Shown: positions 45,457 to 56,715, counted from the stretch's first letter. The stretch is 64,000 nt of DNA from Sabellastarte sp. h YS-2021 (GCA_964017235.1 OZ024931.1:122585530-122649529); one strand, 5' to 3'. The notes: generated by a model from the sequence alone, not told the origin. Translations and numbers: made by a program.

Positions 45457-46440
45457 TCAATATATTTCAAGGGTATTTAATGCTGATTGTAAGGAGTGCT
45501 GGCTACCGTCTAGTATTAGGGTGGTGTCATCCACAAACTGTGTCAGTTTAAATTCAATGTTTTTTATTTTTAGACCAGTTATGTTTAGATTAAGTTGAAT
45601 AAGTCTAGCTAGAATTTCAGCTCCAATGAGAAACAGATAAGCTGAAATTGGGTCACCTTGTCGACAGCCCCTGTTAATGTGTATTGGTATCGACAAAAAA
45701 ACCACATTGCACGACAAATGCAGTTATTTCTGTATTAAAGAGCTTTATCCACTGTATAAAGTTCTTGCTATATCCAAAAAGGTCAAGAACCCTATACAGA
45801 AACTTCCATGAGAGCGAATCAAATGCCTTCTCAAAATCTATTAACATAAGCAAACCTGATATATTTTTTTTCATCTGTTGCATGTAAAATGTCATAGATT
45901 AGTCTGGTTGACTCGCTAATATACCTTCCCTTTATAAATCCAGTTTGACAATCTGAGATGACATGATTCAGAGTTTTCTTAAGCCGTTCTGCAATGGTTC
46001 CTGATGCTAGCTTGTAGATTACACTCAGTAGGGAAATGGGGTGCCAATTTTTAATTAGAGATTGGTCCTTTTTGGCCTTTGGTAAGCATGTTATTATACA
46101 TTGCCGAAGTGACACTGACAAACATCCCTTTGAAAATCCATTATTTATTGCATTTACAATGAAATATTTCAGCTGACGCCAAAATATTTTAACAAATTCG
46201 ACTGTTATGCCATCAATACCTGGCGATTTATTCGATTTCATTTTCTTCAGGACTTTTCGTACTTCGTCGACTGTTAGCAGTATACCGATGTTTTCTGGAA
46301 TTTTTGCATTTGATTTGATACCTAAATTTTCAAAATTTAAACTTTGCAGGGTGTCATTCTTATTTTCAAAAAGGTTACAATAGTACTGTTGCACCTGGTT
46401 TAATATTCATTCTTGATCTGTTATAACTCCTCTATTATTT
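45457..46440 (-). pseudogene. LINE ORF2, reverse transcriptase core
   Basis: In order: KSNKSPGIDGITVEF, NWHPISLLSVIYKLAS and QTGFIKGRYI (frame 45831-46394); LLMLIDFEKAFDSLSW (frame 45674-45895); RGCRQGDPISAYLF and QFVDDTTLIL (frame 45457-45717). The catalytic aspartates of motif A and of the FVDD box are kept. Frameshifts lie in homopolymers near 45863-45872 and 45695-45702. An upstream in-frame stop lies near 46410. Confidence 0.92.
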
Positions 46441-46776
46441 AATCTTACTTTTTAAATTGTTTTTTCAATAAAATTCTTTTTTTCAAGATTTGAGAAATAT
46501 TTTGATGGTTTTTCACAATCTTTTAGCCATTGTAAGCGGGATCTCACTAACTGTCCTTTTAGCTTTTGTGACCTTATATTTTCCAATTCAGCTTTCTTAT
46601 CTAGTAGTAATGTGCAATTAGTCGTGCAACTTGGTTCTTGGGCTTCAAGAATTTCGATGTCAGATATTAACTGCTTTTCAACTTTTGAGAGGTTTTTTGG
46701 GGGGCTGTAGCAAATTTAATAGTTTCGCCTCTTATTCTGAGTAGTAACATTTCTAAGAATAAATCATGGTCTATAA

Positions 46777-47650
46777 TCATTTCAAAATTGGTGAAAGTGT
46801 TTTTAAGTAATTTGGATCATACACAGGGATTGCATATTTTAGTTTTTCTTCTTCTATAATCCTATTTATGAGATATACATATTCTGAGCATTCTAAAAGA
46901 CTATTATTGAATTTCCAGAGGCCCTTGCCCTGTACGAAACTATTTATTGTCAAATCTAGTTCAATCATTGAATGATCCGATCTATAGCTGGCTCTGATTT
47001 CGCAAATATTTGTTATGTCATGTATATTTGAAGAAGCAAGAAATAAGTTGAGTCTTGCCTGCTTTATTGGATTCCTTCTTCTCCATGTGAACCGTTTTGT
47101 ATCAGGATGCAAGTCTCTATAAATATCCGACAAGTTGTTCTGTCTCATTAGATCTAAAATGGCTTGTCTAACTCTAGGATTATTAACATGTTTATAATTA
47201 AAAGTATCAATTTCCTTATCAAGAGCTATATTAAAGTCTCCACATAAAATATTGTAGTCTGCACTTACGTTTTCTAATAGTTTATTGATTTCTTCAAAAA
47301 AGGATGGGCTGTCATTATTTGGGCCATACAGGGTTATCAAGTTTATTGTCATTGAGCTTAATTTTATAAGCAAGTTGAAATAGTTGCCATTTTTATCTTT
47401 ACTACATGACAGTATTTTGAAATTGTTGTTCAAAAGAATAGCTACACCTTGTGAATTTGTTTTACCTCCATTTATATAAACTTCATTATTCCACACATCC
47501 TTTACAGCCCTTATATCATCTTCTATTAAGTGTGTATCCTGGAGACACACGATGCTTGCATTCTTTTCTTTAAAGTAAGACAGCACATCTATCCGTTTTT
47601 CAATATTCCTTAAACCTTGGCAGTTTGCGGACAATGTGATATTTCTGCTA
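46777..47650 (-). pseudogene. LINE ORF2, apurinic-type endonuclease domain
   Basis: A 285-codon open stretch with SANCQGLRN, CLQDTH (30-35), YGPN (103-106), CGDFNIAL (131-138), FTWRRRN and SDHSMIEL (219-226). It nicks target DNA in this LINE class. The usual catalytic Asp of RxDxxL reads Asn (RLNLFL, 194-199), so the copy may be dead here too. There is no true start: coding sequence runs back to the truncation at about 47655. The frame breaks between 46690 and 46776, before the linker EKPSKYFSNLEKKNF. Confidence 0.88.
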
Positions 47651-47774
47651 TTATGGTCATTTCATGTATGTCAGTTTAGAATTCTTATTCACTATAGTGA
47701 TGTGCTAAAGTCTTTCTGTGTCCTGAATAAAGTGTAAATGTATATTCATAACATTTTTAACATTACAATAGGAT

Positions 47775-47865
47775 TTGAAGTTCTGTCAACTAGATTTGAA
47801 ATTCCAATTGGAAGTTCTGTCGACAGAACTTGAAATTCTGTCAGATTGGAAGTTCTGTCACGACA
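47775..47865. repeat. Palindromic AAGTTCTGTCGACAGAACTT repeat block
   Basis: Contains the perfect 20-bp palindrome AAGTTCTGTCGACAGAACTT and two further GAAGTTCTGTC half-copies. Same motif family as 41506-41605. Confidence 0.75.
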
Positions 47866-48075
47866 TGTATATGGAATATTCTTTTCATTCTTATAAAATA
47901 AAAGTGACTAATTTCCCTTTAAATTCCAGTTGTTTTTATGATTTCCAATTTTGTCAAACAAAATATGCTGTTGAAAAATGAAGAAACCGGGACAACTGAC
48001 TTTAATTGCCTTGGGGTTATAAGCACTACAGTGACAGTAAGAAGGTTTCATTTGTAGAGGGAGAACAAATCAGTA

Positions 48076-48301
48076 GAATAAGAAATGTAAAATTTGCCAC
48101 ATATCTGAAATTAGCCACATGTGGAAATACTAACAAAATAAATGAACTGAGGTGAGATTTATTGAATGTATAGTAAATTAAGTCTTTTTGTGAACTGAAA
48201 AATACCAGGTTTAAGACAAAATATCATTTTTTCATGGAATTAGGTAAGGTTTTAGAGGTGGTGAATTTTAGATTTCTGGAAAATTTTTAGATTCGTTACT
48301 C
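48076..48301. mobile_element. TA-flanked MITE, family M, copy 2
   Basis: Homologous along its length to 25183-25407 (TTTGCCACATATCTGAAATT, TATAGTAAATTAAG, AAGGTTTTAGAGGTGG). Its ends are more decayed. TA flanks at 48074-48075 and 48302-48303. Confidence 0.78.
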
Positions 48302-48303
48302 TA

Positions 48304-49418
48304 ATTGAATCAGATATGTTTGGCAATGGAATATATCAGGATTAATCACATGTTGCTGTGTGGTGGCCCTTTACTCTGGCTTCAGTTAATAACTCATTCC
48401 TCCAGATAATTAACAATAAACAATGAAGTATTTTCCTGGTTTACAAGCTTCACCATTGCTTTACACAAGACCAATCAAATTACGGAATTCATTGCACAGG
48501 AAAACAAGAATGTAGTGGCTGGCTTTCAGCCAATCACACAATCAAATCTTTGGATTGAAATAGTGTTGAACCCACAACTCTAGATGTGAATTGCCTGTCT
48601 CTATCTTTCTTGTGATCTGCCAAAATGTCAGCTGGGGACACTGTATTCCATTTTAGAAGTAAATGGGTGTGATTTCTATCAATTTTTATTAAAAGAAAAT
48701 TGACTGAGATATGTTGGATGAATCAAAATTTAGTGCTTATTAATCTATGTACTGAATTGTGCATGAGATACTATTTATTTGCAATTATTGAGATCATCTT
48801 TGTGACAAATAGCAATAAATGTGTAGAAAACAAACTAACTCACACATATCATGAATGTTTGTAGATTAAGAGAGATAAATGAATGCACTGATATTAGTAT
48901 GGTACCAGAGAGGTATCACATGACAAGAGCCGTCAATGAAGATATTTGTCCGGTGACCTTGACTGTTTACTTTCCAATAAAGTGTTGGAATGTATTCCTA
49001 GCCAACTCATTTGGTGCACACTTCGGCATTCTGTCCCCCTTTTATTGTATGATGATATCATAAAATAATTAAAAAAAACATTTGTGTTGAATTAAAAAAT
49101 GTGCATCAGTTTAAGTGTTGCAGATCTTCTACTATCACTAAAAATGCGATTTCGATTTGACAGTATATTTGGAATCAAAGGCCTTGGTTTCCTATTACCT
49201 TCCTATACATCCCAAAGCTCTTATTGGAATACTTAAACAGATATAAAGCAATAAGTGAAAAATCTGACCCATTTAGGGTCATAAAATATACCATGAAAGG
49301 TAAGAAGGGGCAAAATTCCCATCTCTAGGTTTGAATAGTCCCGAAGAATAAGTCAATGAAGTTTCATAGGATTTCAGAAACATTTTTTTTTGGTCATTTG
49401 TCAAAATAAAGCAAATAA
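48304..49418. other. Unannotated stretch
   Basis: Nothing recognised. Confidence 0.5.
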
Positions 49419-49442
49419 GGGGGGGGGGGGGAGGGGGGGGGG
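49419..49442 (+). repeat. Poly-G tract with one A
   Basis: G runs of about 13 and 10 separated by a single A. Confidence 0.95.
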
Positions 49443-49489
49443 AGTTGGTCTCCATGAGTGTGAATAAAAGACCAGAAAATGCATAATAT

Positions 49490-50083
49490 TCAAATGAATT
49501 GATTTATGCCTGTTGGGTGGACAGCTCCAATATTCCACATCCACCACTGCTCACGCCTTCTTCTGTGGGCAGTTGATGGTGTGTTGTATTTGGGAGTGCA
49601 CCATTCTAGGATAGAGAACTGCATATCCTTAATAGAGTGATTTGTTCCAGTGAAGTGTTTGGAAACTGGTGTCACTCTATTATCCTTAGGTTTATTAACT
49701 GAGAGTCTGTGTTCATATATTCTCTGTCTGAACGCCCTCCCTGTTTCTCCAACATAATATTTACCACATTTTTTACATGTGATTAAATACACAATATCAC
49801 TAAGTTCACATGAAATTAGTTTTGGGAGGCTTTTGGGTTGGTATTTGTCTCCACTTATGTTACAGGTAAGAGCAGGAATTGGGTTTTCTGTGAGCCTGGC
49901 TCTAGCTTCACTGAGGAGTTGCATGGTCTCCTCAAAGATTCTCTCTCTTGGCATGGGTGTATCTGCAGCTCTAATATCTAATCCATCACTTTGTATGTTC
50001 CAATTAGATACAGCAGAAACCAGGCTAGAGTGACTGACACTTTCAGATATCACACTCATGATTAAGTAATAAAAATACAACAA
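49490..50083 (-). CDS. GIY-YIG nuclease ORF of Penelope type
   Basis: An intact 197-codon frame. The GIY-YIG core reads VYLITCKKCGKYYVGETGR (98-116), followed by RQRIYEHR (119-126), His at 143 and 149, RRRREQWW with the likely catalytic Glu178, and Asn194 near the end. The two Cys between the GIY-like and YIG-like halves plus downstream His are the CCHH pattern known from Penelope-like element endonucleases. In those elements the domain is fused behind a reverse transcriptase; none is seen upstream here, so this is a detached or domesticated nuclease domain, or the last exon of one. Residues 1-70 are not recognised; Met1 or Met9 could start it. A zinc-finger ORF lies 1.1 kb upstream on the same strand. 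Confidence 0.72.
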   Translation of the reverse strand: MLYFYYLIMSVISESVSHSSLVSAVSNWNIQSDGLDIRAADTPMPRERIFEETMQLLSEARARLTENPIPALTCNISGDKYQPKSLPKLISCELSDIVYLITCKKCGKYYVGETGRAFRQRIYEHRLSVNKPKDNRVTPVSKHFTGTNHSIKDMQFSILEWCTPKYNTPSTAHRRRREQWWMWNIGAVHPTGINQFI

Positions 50084-51228
50084 GAAAATTGAAGTGTCAA
50101 ATTATCGCTCTAGTAAATGTTCACAATTGATATTGTAGGAGTGCCTTACACAATATCTTTTATACTATAGGTATTATGTTTCGAAAGTTATATTACTATT
50201 GAACTTTCTTATCAGAGGCTGAAGATTATGGGCTAAGTTCTCCCCTGAAGTACTTTTTGAGATGTGCAATTGAACCTGTTTTTTGCACCTGTGCACCACT
50301 TTGCGGTGCATTGCACCTGTGCACCTTTTTTGAGATGGTTAGTTTATTTGGAAAGTATCAGGTGAGTATAATGTTTAAGTTGAAAATGTTATATAGTAAT
50401 AATTATATTATAATTTTACTTAGTATTACATATTTTAGGCTGTTATCCCCTAAAATTGTATTTATATAAAAATTTTATATTATTTTTATATGATCCACGA
50501 TTGTTTTGCCCAGGTAAGTGTGTATCCTGAAAATGTAGTATGATCATAAGGGTGGATTTATATGTTAATGTTTGAGTCACATTTTAAGTAGTAATGATTC
50601 TCATGATAAATCAGGATAATTACAGTTCACAATACATAATATGGGAGGCACCATTTTGTCTAGTATTGGTGCAATTCTATAACTGAGACTGAATCTGGTC
50701 TGTGGTTATAACATATTACATTGTGCAGTTAGGTAAAACATATACATTTTAAATACATCTTATTTGTTCCAATACATTTTGTGAATGTGTTAGTTGTTTT
50801 AGATAGATGTATTTATGTATGGACAGGATGTTTTATTACTATATATTTAATATATTTATCAGATATTATCATATATGCGAATAAATACAAATTAATATAT
50901 CACACCAGTATATTCAGTTTTTTATTTTTAACTTTATTATACATAAATATGTTCTATTTTCAGAAAATATTTCATAAGTGAGTATATAAATATAATGCCT
51001 AGACATAAAATATAATTCGTACATTTTATTTATTTGACGAATTATTTTTAAGAATTGAAAAGATAAATAATGTTTAAAATCGTATTATTTTTAGATTGCC
51101 AAGAATAATAATGTCCGACAAATAGGTATTATTTCTAGGTGAATTTTAGTTTATTTATTGTCTTTTCTGTATCGCACCAGGTGTGTCAATAACTTCTGTC
51201 TTTTCTGTGGGGGGATAAAAAGACTAGG
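50084..51228. other. Spacer between two minus-strand ORFs
   Basis: Very AT-rich, no reverse-transcriptase motif in any frame. It holds a GCACCTGTGCACC repeat near 50286-50330. It could be an intron or intergenic DNA. Confidence 0.45.
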
Positions 51229-52155
51229 TCAAGTTGGCTTTCTTGAGCACATTTCTTGTAGGGTGGGTGTTTTCCTGATGTCTGTGTTGTGTACATCAGT
51301 TTTGGGTCTATCCATTTGTGTGGTTGTGCTTGTGTCTTCACTTGATGGGCCGGTTATGTTAGCTGCATTTGGTTGAGCTGGGGGTGTTGAGACCATTGGT
51401 GCTGGGTTCAAATCCCATTGAGGCATGGAAAGTGGTTCCTGTTGGTCTATTATTTTGGATGACTTTTCACTGGTTACATCCTTTGTCTGGCTGCCTCTGT
51501 TAGCAGTGGGCTGGGCCGCTAGGAGTCCAATTTGGGTGGTTGGGCTCTTACTTCTGGTTAGATTGGGTTTGTAGAACACTATGTCTGAATTCAGTGTATC
51601 CACGAAAATTCTAAGACCTTTATCAAAAGTTAGTAGTGACAGTTTCTCTCCTAACTCTAGGACCTCGTCAGGTGAAATAACAATTAGAGGCTCTGTTTGG
51701 GTTGACTTTTCCTCAGTGGTGACATTACTGATGTCAGTATTCACCTGTCTGGAGACAGTATTTTGTATTAGCTTACTCTCCAGTTTATCAGCCATTTTCT
51801 GTAACTCATCATCATCTTCTGAGTCATTTACTGTCAAGTCCTGAATGACTCTAGTTAGAGTCTCTGATGGGGCATTTGGCATTGGTATATTGCTTGTAGA
51901 TGGGATTTCAGTTGGTGCCTGATTTTCTTCTAACCCCTTATTTAGGCTCTTTTTAAGGCAGATTTTGTAATGTTTGATCATGTCTTCACGCCTTTTGTAT
52001 GTCTTGGGACAAGTCAAACAATTGTATCTGGTGCTGAGATGTACACTTGTTTTATGCCTTTTAAGGCTACTGTTTTTTGTGAAGGCTTTTTGGCAAATGC
52101 CACATATGAAGTTGGCACGCACATCCATAGTGAAAATGTCACTAAACACGTACAT
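51229..52155 (-). CDS. C2H2 zinc-finger protein, two fingers
   Basis: An intact 308-codon frame. Finger 1: C18, C21, H34, H39 (CGICQKAFTKNSSLKRHKTSVH region). Finger 2: C46, C49, H62, C66 (a CCHC variant). The rest is low-complexity and acidic/polar: DSEDDDELQKMADKLESKL (111-130) may form a short helix, then Ser/Thr/Pro/Gln-rich sequence to the stop. It likely binds DNA or RNA. Host gene or transposon product cannot be told; two N-terminal fingers plus a disordered tail occur in both. Met10 is an alternative start right before the fingers. The last residues are not followed by a clear splice donor. Confidence 0.6.
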   Translation of the reverse strand: MYVFSDIFTMDVRANFICGICQKAFTKNSSLKRHKTSVHLSTRYNCLTCPKTYKRREDMIKHYKICLKKSLNKGLEENQAPTEIPSTSNIPMPNAPSETLTRVIQDLTVNDSEDDDELQKMADKLESKLIQNTVSRQVNTDISNVTTEEKSTQTEPLIVISPDEVLELGEKLSLLTFDKGLRIFVDTLNSDIVFYKPNLTRSKSPTTQIGLLAAQPTANRGSQTKDVTSEKSSKIIDQQEPLSMPQWDLNPAPMVSTPPAQPNAANITGPSSEDTSTTTQMDRPKTDVHNTDIRKTPTLQEMCSRKPT

Positions 52156-52410
52156 ATACTTCTATATCTAGACGATATGTTGAAAAGGTCTATTTTAAAT
52201 CTTCCCCACCCCTCCTCCCACCCCTCTCCATTTTAATTGAAACACTGAAGGCAGAAAAACACAGACATAAGTAACACACACAGAGCCAATTCTTTTTTTC
52301 TGTAAAACACACACAGGCAATTCTTTTCTCTGATGCAGATTTTGCACAGATCAAAAAATGTGGCAAATGTATAGTTTTATATGCAGCTATTACATGATTT
52401 TGCAATCAGG

Positions 52411-52916
52411 TACAAGTCTGAAATTTTACTATGTTATAGCTGAAAGAAAAATAGGTGAAAAACATATTTAACAAAATGTTGTAAATGCAATACTTTTTAA
52501 GTTATAAGTGATTTACTGCATGAACTCATGAGTTTTAATGCCAGAAAAAATTATTTTAAAAATTCATAAAAAAAACTTAGGAAAGATCCAAGCCTGATAC
52601 TCACACAAGGGAATTTAGTTATGGCCTAGTACATATATGCAAAATAAAAGAGAGATCCCTGCAATAGTGAATGAGGAAATTGTGATAAAGTGCTAAAATT
52701 TTCATACTTTGAGTGGGGGTACCTCTCTTCTAATGGCTCCAGCAAACAGACGAACAGACTGATCTGCATGAATTTTACGATTTATGATCTTCGATAGATA
52801 AGGTGTCTTTTAAAAGTAACAGCATATCTCTGGGTCTTGTGGTTTTTGAGGAGAAGTTGTTCGCAGAGTGATGCCATAATGTCAGCTCACTGACAAATCA
52901 GCTGACATAAAAATGA
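52411..52916 (+). mobile_element. Family B element, copy 3 (3' part)
   Basis: Starts within a 155-bp unit (GTCTGAAATTTTACTATGTT) and continues through the conserved 3' block (TACATATATGCAAAATA, AACAGACGAACAGACTGATC, GATAGATAAGGTGTC) to a GTCAGCT / AGCTGAC dyad at 52891-52916. The 5' part is missing. Confidence 0.78.
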
Positions 52917-52929
52917 GGTGGAAGCAAGA

Positions 52930-53761
52930 ACTATATATTTACTATGTTAAGATGGCCAAAGTCTCTGAAATACAAGAATTTTAAGTCAAAAGAACATAAA
53001 AATCTTCCTTAAGCTTAATCAATGTGTCAAGTTAAACTGATGTTTATTGAACCGTAAGTCAGTTGGCGGCTGAAAACACTCATTTTTACATCAAGATGGC
53101 CATGGCAGTACTTGTATTGGAACTCCAAGGTGGAAAGAAAATTAGAATGTCCCTATTGTCATCTTTAATAAGTGTGTAAAATTTAACTGAGGTCAGCCAA
53201 ACAATACAATAGCTGGAGGTTAAAAACTCCATAATTCCACTGCAAGGTGGCCATAACTTCATTCATATTGGGACTTTAAGGTGACCATAAAAGAAGAATG
53301 TCCCTTTTATCATACTTTATAAGTGGACAAAGTTTAGCTGAGGTCAGTTGAACAACAAGATAGCTGAAGGCTGAAAAGTTCCTTTTTTCACTATAAGGTG
53401 ACCATATCTTCATTAATATTTGGACTTTAAGGTGACCATAAAATCAGAATATCCCTTCTGGCAACCTTTATAAATGTGCCAAGTTTTATTCTAAAAATTT
53501 AAACATTAACCGAACTTAGGGCTAAAAAACCCTACATTTTAAGTTTAAGATGGCCATAACATTATTAATATTTAAATCATAAGGTAGTAAGAGTCTTTTT
53601 TGATCAACCTCAATATCAATATAAGATAGATTCTTTAAAAATAGAAAAAATAAAGGGGCCAGACGGTTTTCTTCCAATTTTATGATTTTAGGGTGACCAT
53701 AGCTCCAATTATATTAACAGTTTAAGGTCACCATAAAGTCAGGATAATCCTTTGGTAAATC

Positions 53762-53802
<41 letters not shown>

Positions 53803-53900
53803 TGGTTGAAAAAAGTCAAAAACTAAGTGAACTGGAGGGCTAAAACCCCCTTTTTTGACATTAAGGTGACCTTAAGATTGCAGATACAGGGCTAAAAACT
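52930..53900 (+). repeat. Family E degenerate ~150-bp tandem array, ~6 units
   Basis: AAGRTGGCCAT / AAGGTGACCAT cores lie at about 53093, 53242, 53394, 53547, 53690 and 53864, each near GAATGTCCCT and TTTAACTGAGGTCAG-like blocks. It follows family B copy 3 directly and may have been its neighbour array. Confidence 0.75.
53765..53799. repeat. (AT)n microsatellite
   Basis: A run of alternating A and T of about 35 bases, inside family E. Confidence 0.95.
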
Positions 53901-56624
53901 TCGGCATGTGAAAGATTATCAAAAAGCAGCTTAATCAGTTATCCAACAAAACGCTGAAATCCCGACCGTTTTTGAGATACAAAGTATCCATTTTAAAAAA
54001 ATTTACGAAAATGAAACACCTCCCATCTAGGCATCTATGGTCCAATTGACCAGGAAATCCTTTCGGACCTGCGAAATTTGGTCTAGAATGTACCTGGTAA
54101 ATTTTATAGCGCTGGTGTGTGTATTTTTTTCTAAAACGCGATGACGGGGTGTTTTGGAAAAATGCTTAAGGTTACCTTAAGTGGAGCTTGAGGTCTCCAC
54201 AAAGTATCCCCAAAATTTTTCCTGCCCCTATAGTTTTAAAGAAAGATAAGAAGGAAAGAAAAATTTGAAAGCCCAAGAAGTTATTCAAGGGAGACCATAA
54301 TCCTGCCGTGGCGGCAGTGGTGGTGACGGGCCACTTAATTAAGTTCTCTATGATTTCAGGCAATAAATACGTAGATATACTTCAAAATACAAGAAATTCA
54401 ACCTTATGACTCCAGTTTGACCTTGACCTTGAGGGGGCTGGGAGGAGGGCTCATAAAATTGTAACAAACGTACACAGACCCAATTAGGATATTAAAATAT
54501 ATATCACATATTTGTGGTCATTTTAGCATATCATTGTCACCAGATGATATGTATTGACCATTATAAAGACTAGAGGTGCGCAGACAACCAAAAACAATGT
54601 AGTGCACATGTCTTTGTGTGCATTATCTGGAGCAATAAATGGACTACCAACACTAAGAGAAAACCCAACCTTACAAAATATATTGCAAAAAAGGTGCATA
54701 AAAATAATATTTATAATAGTATCAAGGACTCCTAAATACAACCTGTTTATAATAGAAATATTTAAGCCTTCAGGTTTGTACTTTATGACCTTTATAAAAG
54801 ATGGACCTTCCGGCATAATGGGATGGCAAAGTACGCAAAGATTTTTTCTTTCAGTTAAAATTTTAGCTCAAATTTATTTCAAATTTCATAGTTTTTACTT
54901 TGCACATCTTCCTTTCAGCCACTTTTTTATAAAGAGGCACTTAAGCTTCACACTTAAGGATGAAACATCTAAAAGCTAAACCTGCGACACATCAGCACAG
55001 GTGATCAATTTGCAGGAACAAGTGTAACAAAAGTGTCAAGAACTGGAAACTTTACAGCAAATCAATACACCCTCAGTTGTTCACCATTGCAGTAACAGTT
55101 TTACACTCTCTTAAAAAGATAAAATACAACTGCTTCTTTCATGTTATTTTAAATGTTAATACTGACTTCCCTGTGCCTCTACTTTTCCTCATGGTTCTTT
55201 CTTTAACATTTTGGTGCAAATACATGGTTTTTGTAATTAAAATAAGTTCTGTCAAATGGCAAGAAAAATACTTTTCATAAATGAATACAGGGTAAATTAC
55301 AATGGAAATTATTGAATCCAATATAATACAGAAATCGGTTAAAAACACACTAGGTCCACTGAAGTTATTGCTGGTAAGCTCTTTCATTTTGAATTATTGT
55401 AGAAAACCTAAATCCACTTCAGCTGATTTCAATCTAACCAAACCAGATACAAATGAAAATTCAAGCTCCAGTATTCCTCAGGTAACATTATGCCAGTCCG
55501 GTGCAAACTACAGGCAGGCAGCAGATTTAAACAAAAGGAATTGTCAAAATCATTTACCAAACCATTGAAATTGGACACAGGTATATCTTGGTGTATAATA
55601 TTTTAACAACAGAAATTGATTAAGATTACAAAAACTCTCATTGGGTCTGAGTGTCTGAGTGGTTAAGACATGTTCCCAGTATAACCTGGCTCTCTCAGCT
55701 CTGTGATTGTGGCTTTGAATCCTTATCACAGTAACAGGTCAGAAGGACTTAGGGTCTGCACTTACATGACCTTAGCTTTTAAAGACTGATACACTCTGAC
55801 CTTTGTCCAGCTCTACATTACCAGACAAAACTCAGACATCACAAATTAATCTCAAAGTACCTGCAAGTTTATTTTCAACACATATTTACATTAAAATTCT
55901 ATTAAAAGTATAAAAACTTGATGTGTGCTCATTTCAACATCTTATAATGATTTTCTACTTTTGCTGAGAAACTCAACAAATTAAAACTACTTGAATGCTA
56001 TGGTATAAGTAGATTATGTAAATCATGCATGAAAATTATTGCACAGTAAGTTAGCACTTACACAACAAAATATTAGATGATAATTGTACCAAATGAATAT
56101 ATCGTCTTTCCCTTGACAAAGTTGTGTGACAAAGTTACATTACTGTCTGAGGAAATGGTTTGCTACATGACAATATATCTACTCTTACATCTGGTGGATT
56201 TACTTGCCATTACACAGGAATAAGACTTGAAGACCATTTATATACGGTTTGGATCTTAAAATAACACCATATAAACAATTTATTTTAAGAATAATAGTCC
56301 ATCTTGGATTTACAGATGAGTTTACAGTCTCCACATATGCGATTACACTATATTTTTTTAAAAGCACTATAGAATGTTTCTTCATTCCTCTGAAATCTCT
56401 TCTGGATATTGTCAGAATTTAGGGAGAGTGAACTGAGCATATTAAAACACTCTATGTTTTGTACTTTGAAGATATTAACATTGGAAGTAAGCCGGTCTCA
56501 GACAGTCCACAGATGCCAGTTGTCGGGGTCTCAGAAAATTGTGTTTTGTGTTCAAATTTCTATCCTGATGGAGTTCTGGAGACACCTTATTAGACCCAAT
56601 TGCCCAACACTGCAGAATATACTT
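53901..56624. other. Unannotated stretch
   Basis: 53935-54170 is GC-richer and repeat-like (ACCGTTTTTGAGATACAAAG) but its partner is not in the window. No gene is supported. Confidence 0.45.
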
Positions 56625-56715
56625 ATAATAATAATAATAATAATACTGGGCTCTTATATCACTTTTTCTATTATTAGCTTAAAGCGCTTTACACAGTATT
56701 ACCCGAGGAAGGATA
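56625..56715 (+). repeat. (TAA)n microsatellite with attached repeat tail
   Basis: ATAATAATAATAATAATA is followed by CTGGGCTCTTATATCACTTT and TTAAAGCGCTTTACACAGTA, a pairing that suggests the end of an old interspersed repeat. Confidence 0.6.

Larger units (their letters stand above)
43590..47655 (-). mobile_element. L1/Tx1-like LINE, 5'-truncated and inactivated
   Basis: On the minus strand: endonuclease, reverse transcriptase and C-terminal zinc-knuckle regions of one ORF2, then a short 3' UTR and a 12-base A run (plus-strand T run 43683-43694). No ORF1 is present. A direct repeat (43553-43589 and 47656-47688, 33 bases shared plus a CACA indel) brackets the element and probably is the target duplication. 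At least two frameshifts and several stops kill the frame. Confidence 0.85.

Noticed and set aside
43824..45887. Several plus-strand ORFs of 67-104 codons across the LINE
   Set aside because: Antisense shadows of the minus-strand LINE frame.
47633..47646. AATGTGATATTTCT matching 43671-43684 as the LINE target duplication
   Set aside because: The right-hand copy lies inside endonuclease coding sequence, so it cannot be outside the element; the 33-base repeat at 47656 fits better.
50257..50469. 70-codon Cys-rich ORF from the GCACCTGTGCACC repeat
   Set aside because: Cys content comes from a short TGCACCTGTGCACC repeat; no signal peptide or known fold.
54554..54979. 141-codon plus-strand ORF with NILQKRCIKIIF, like the end of a LINE polymerase
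   Set aside because: Only one weak phrase resembles the family and nothing around it supports a reverse transcriptase.
55640..55730. tRNA-Ser/Leu-like stretch with TGAGTGGTTAAGAC and GGCTTTGAATCC
   Set aside because: The A and B boxes are there but the stems are broken; at most a decayed SINE head without a second copy in the window.
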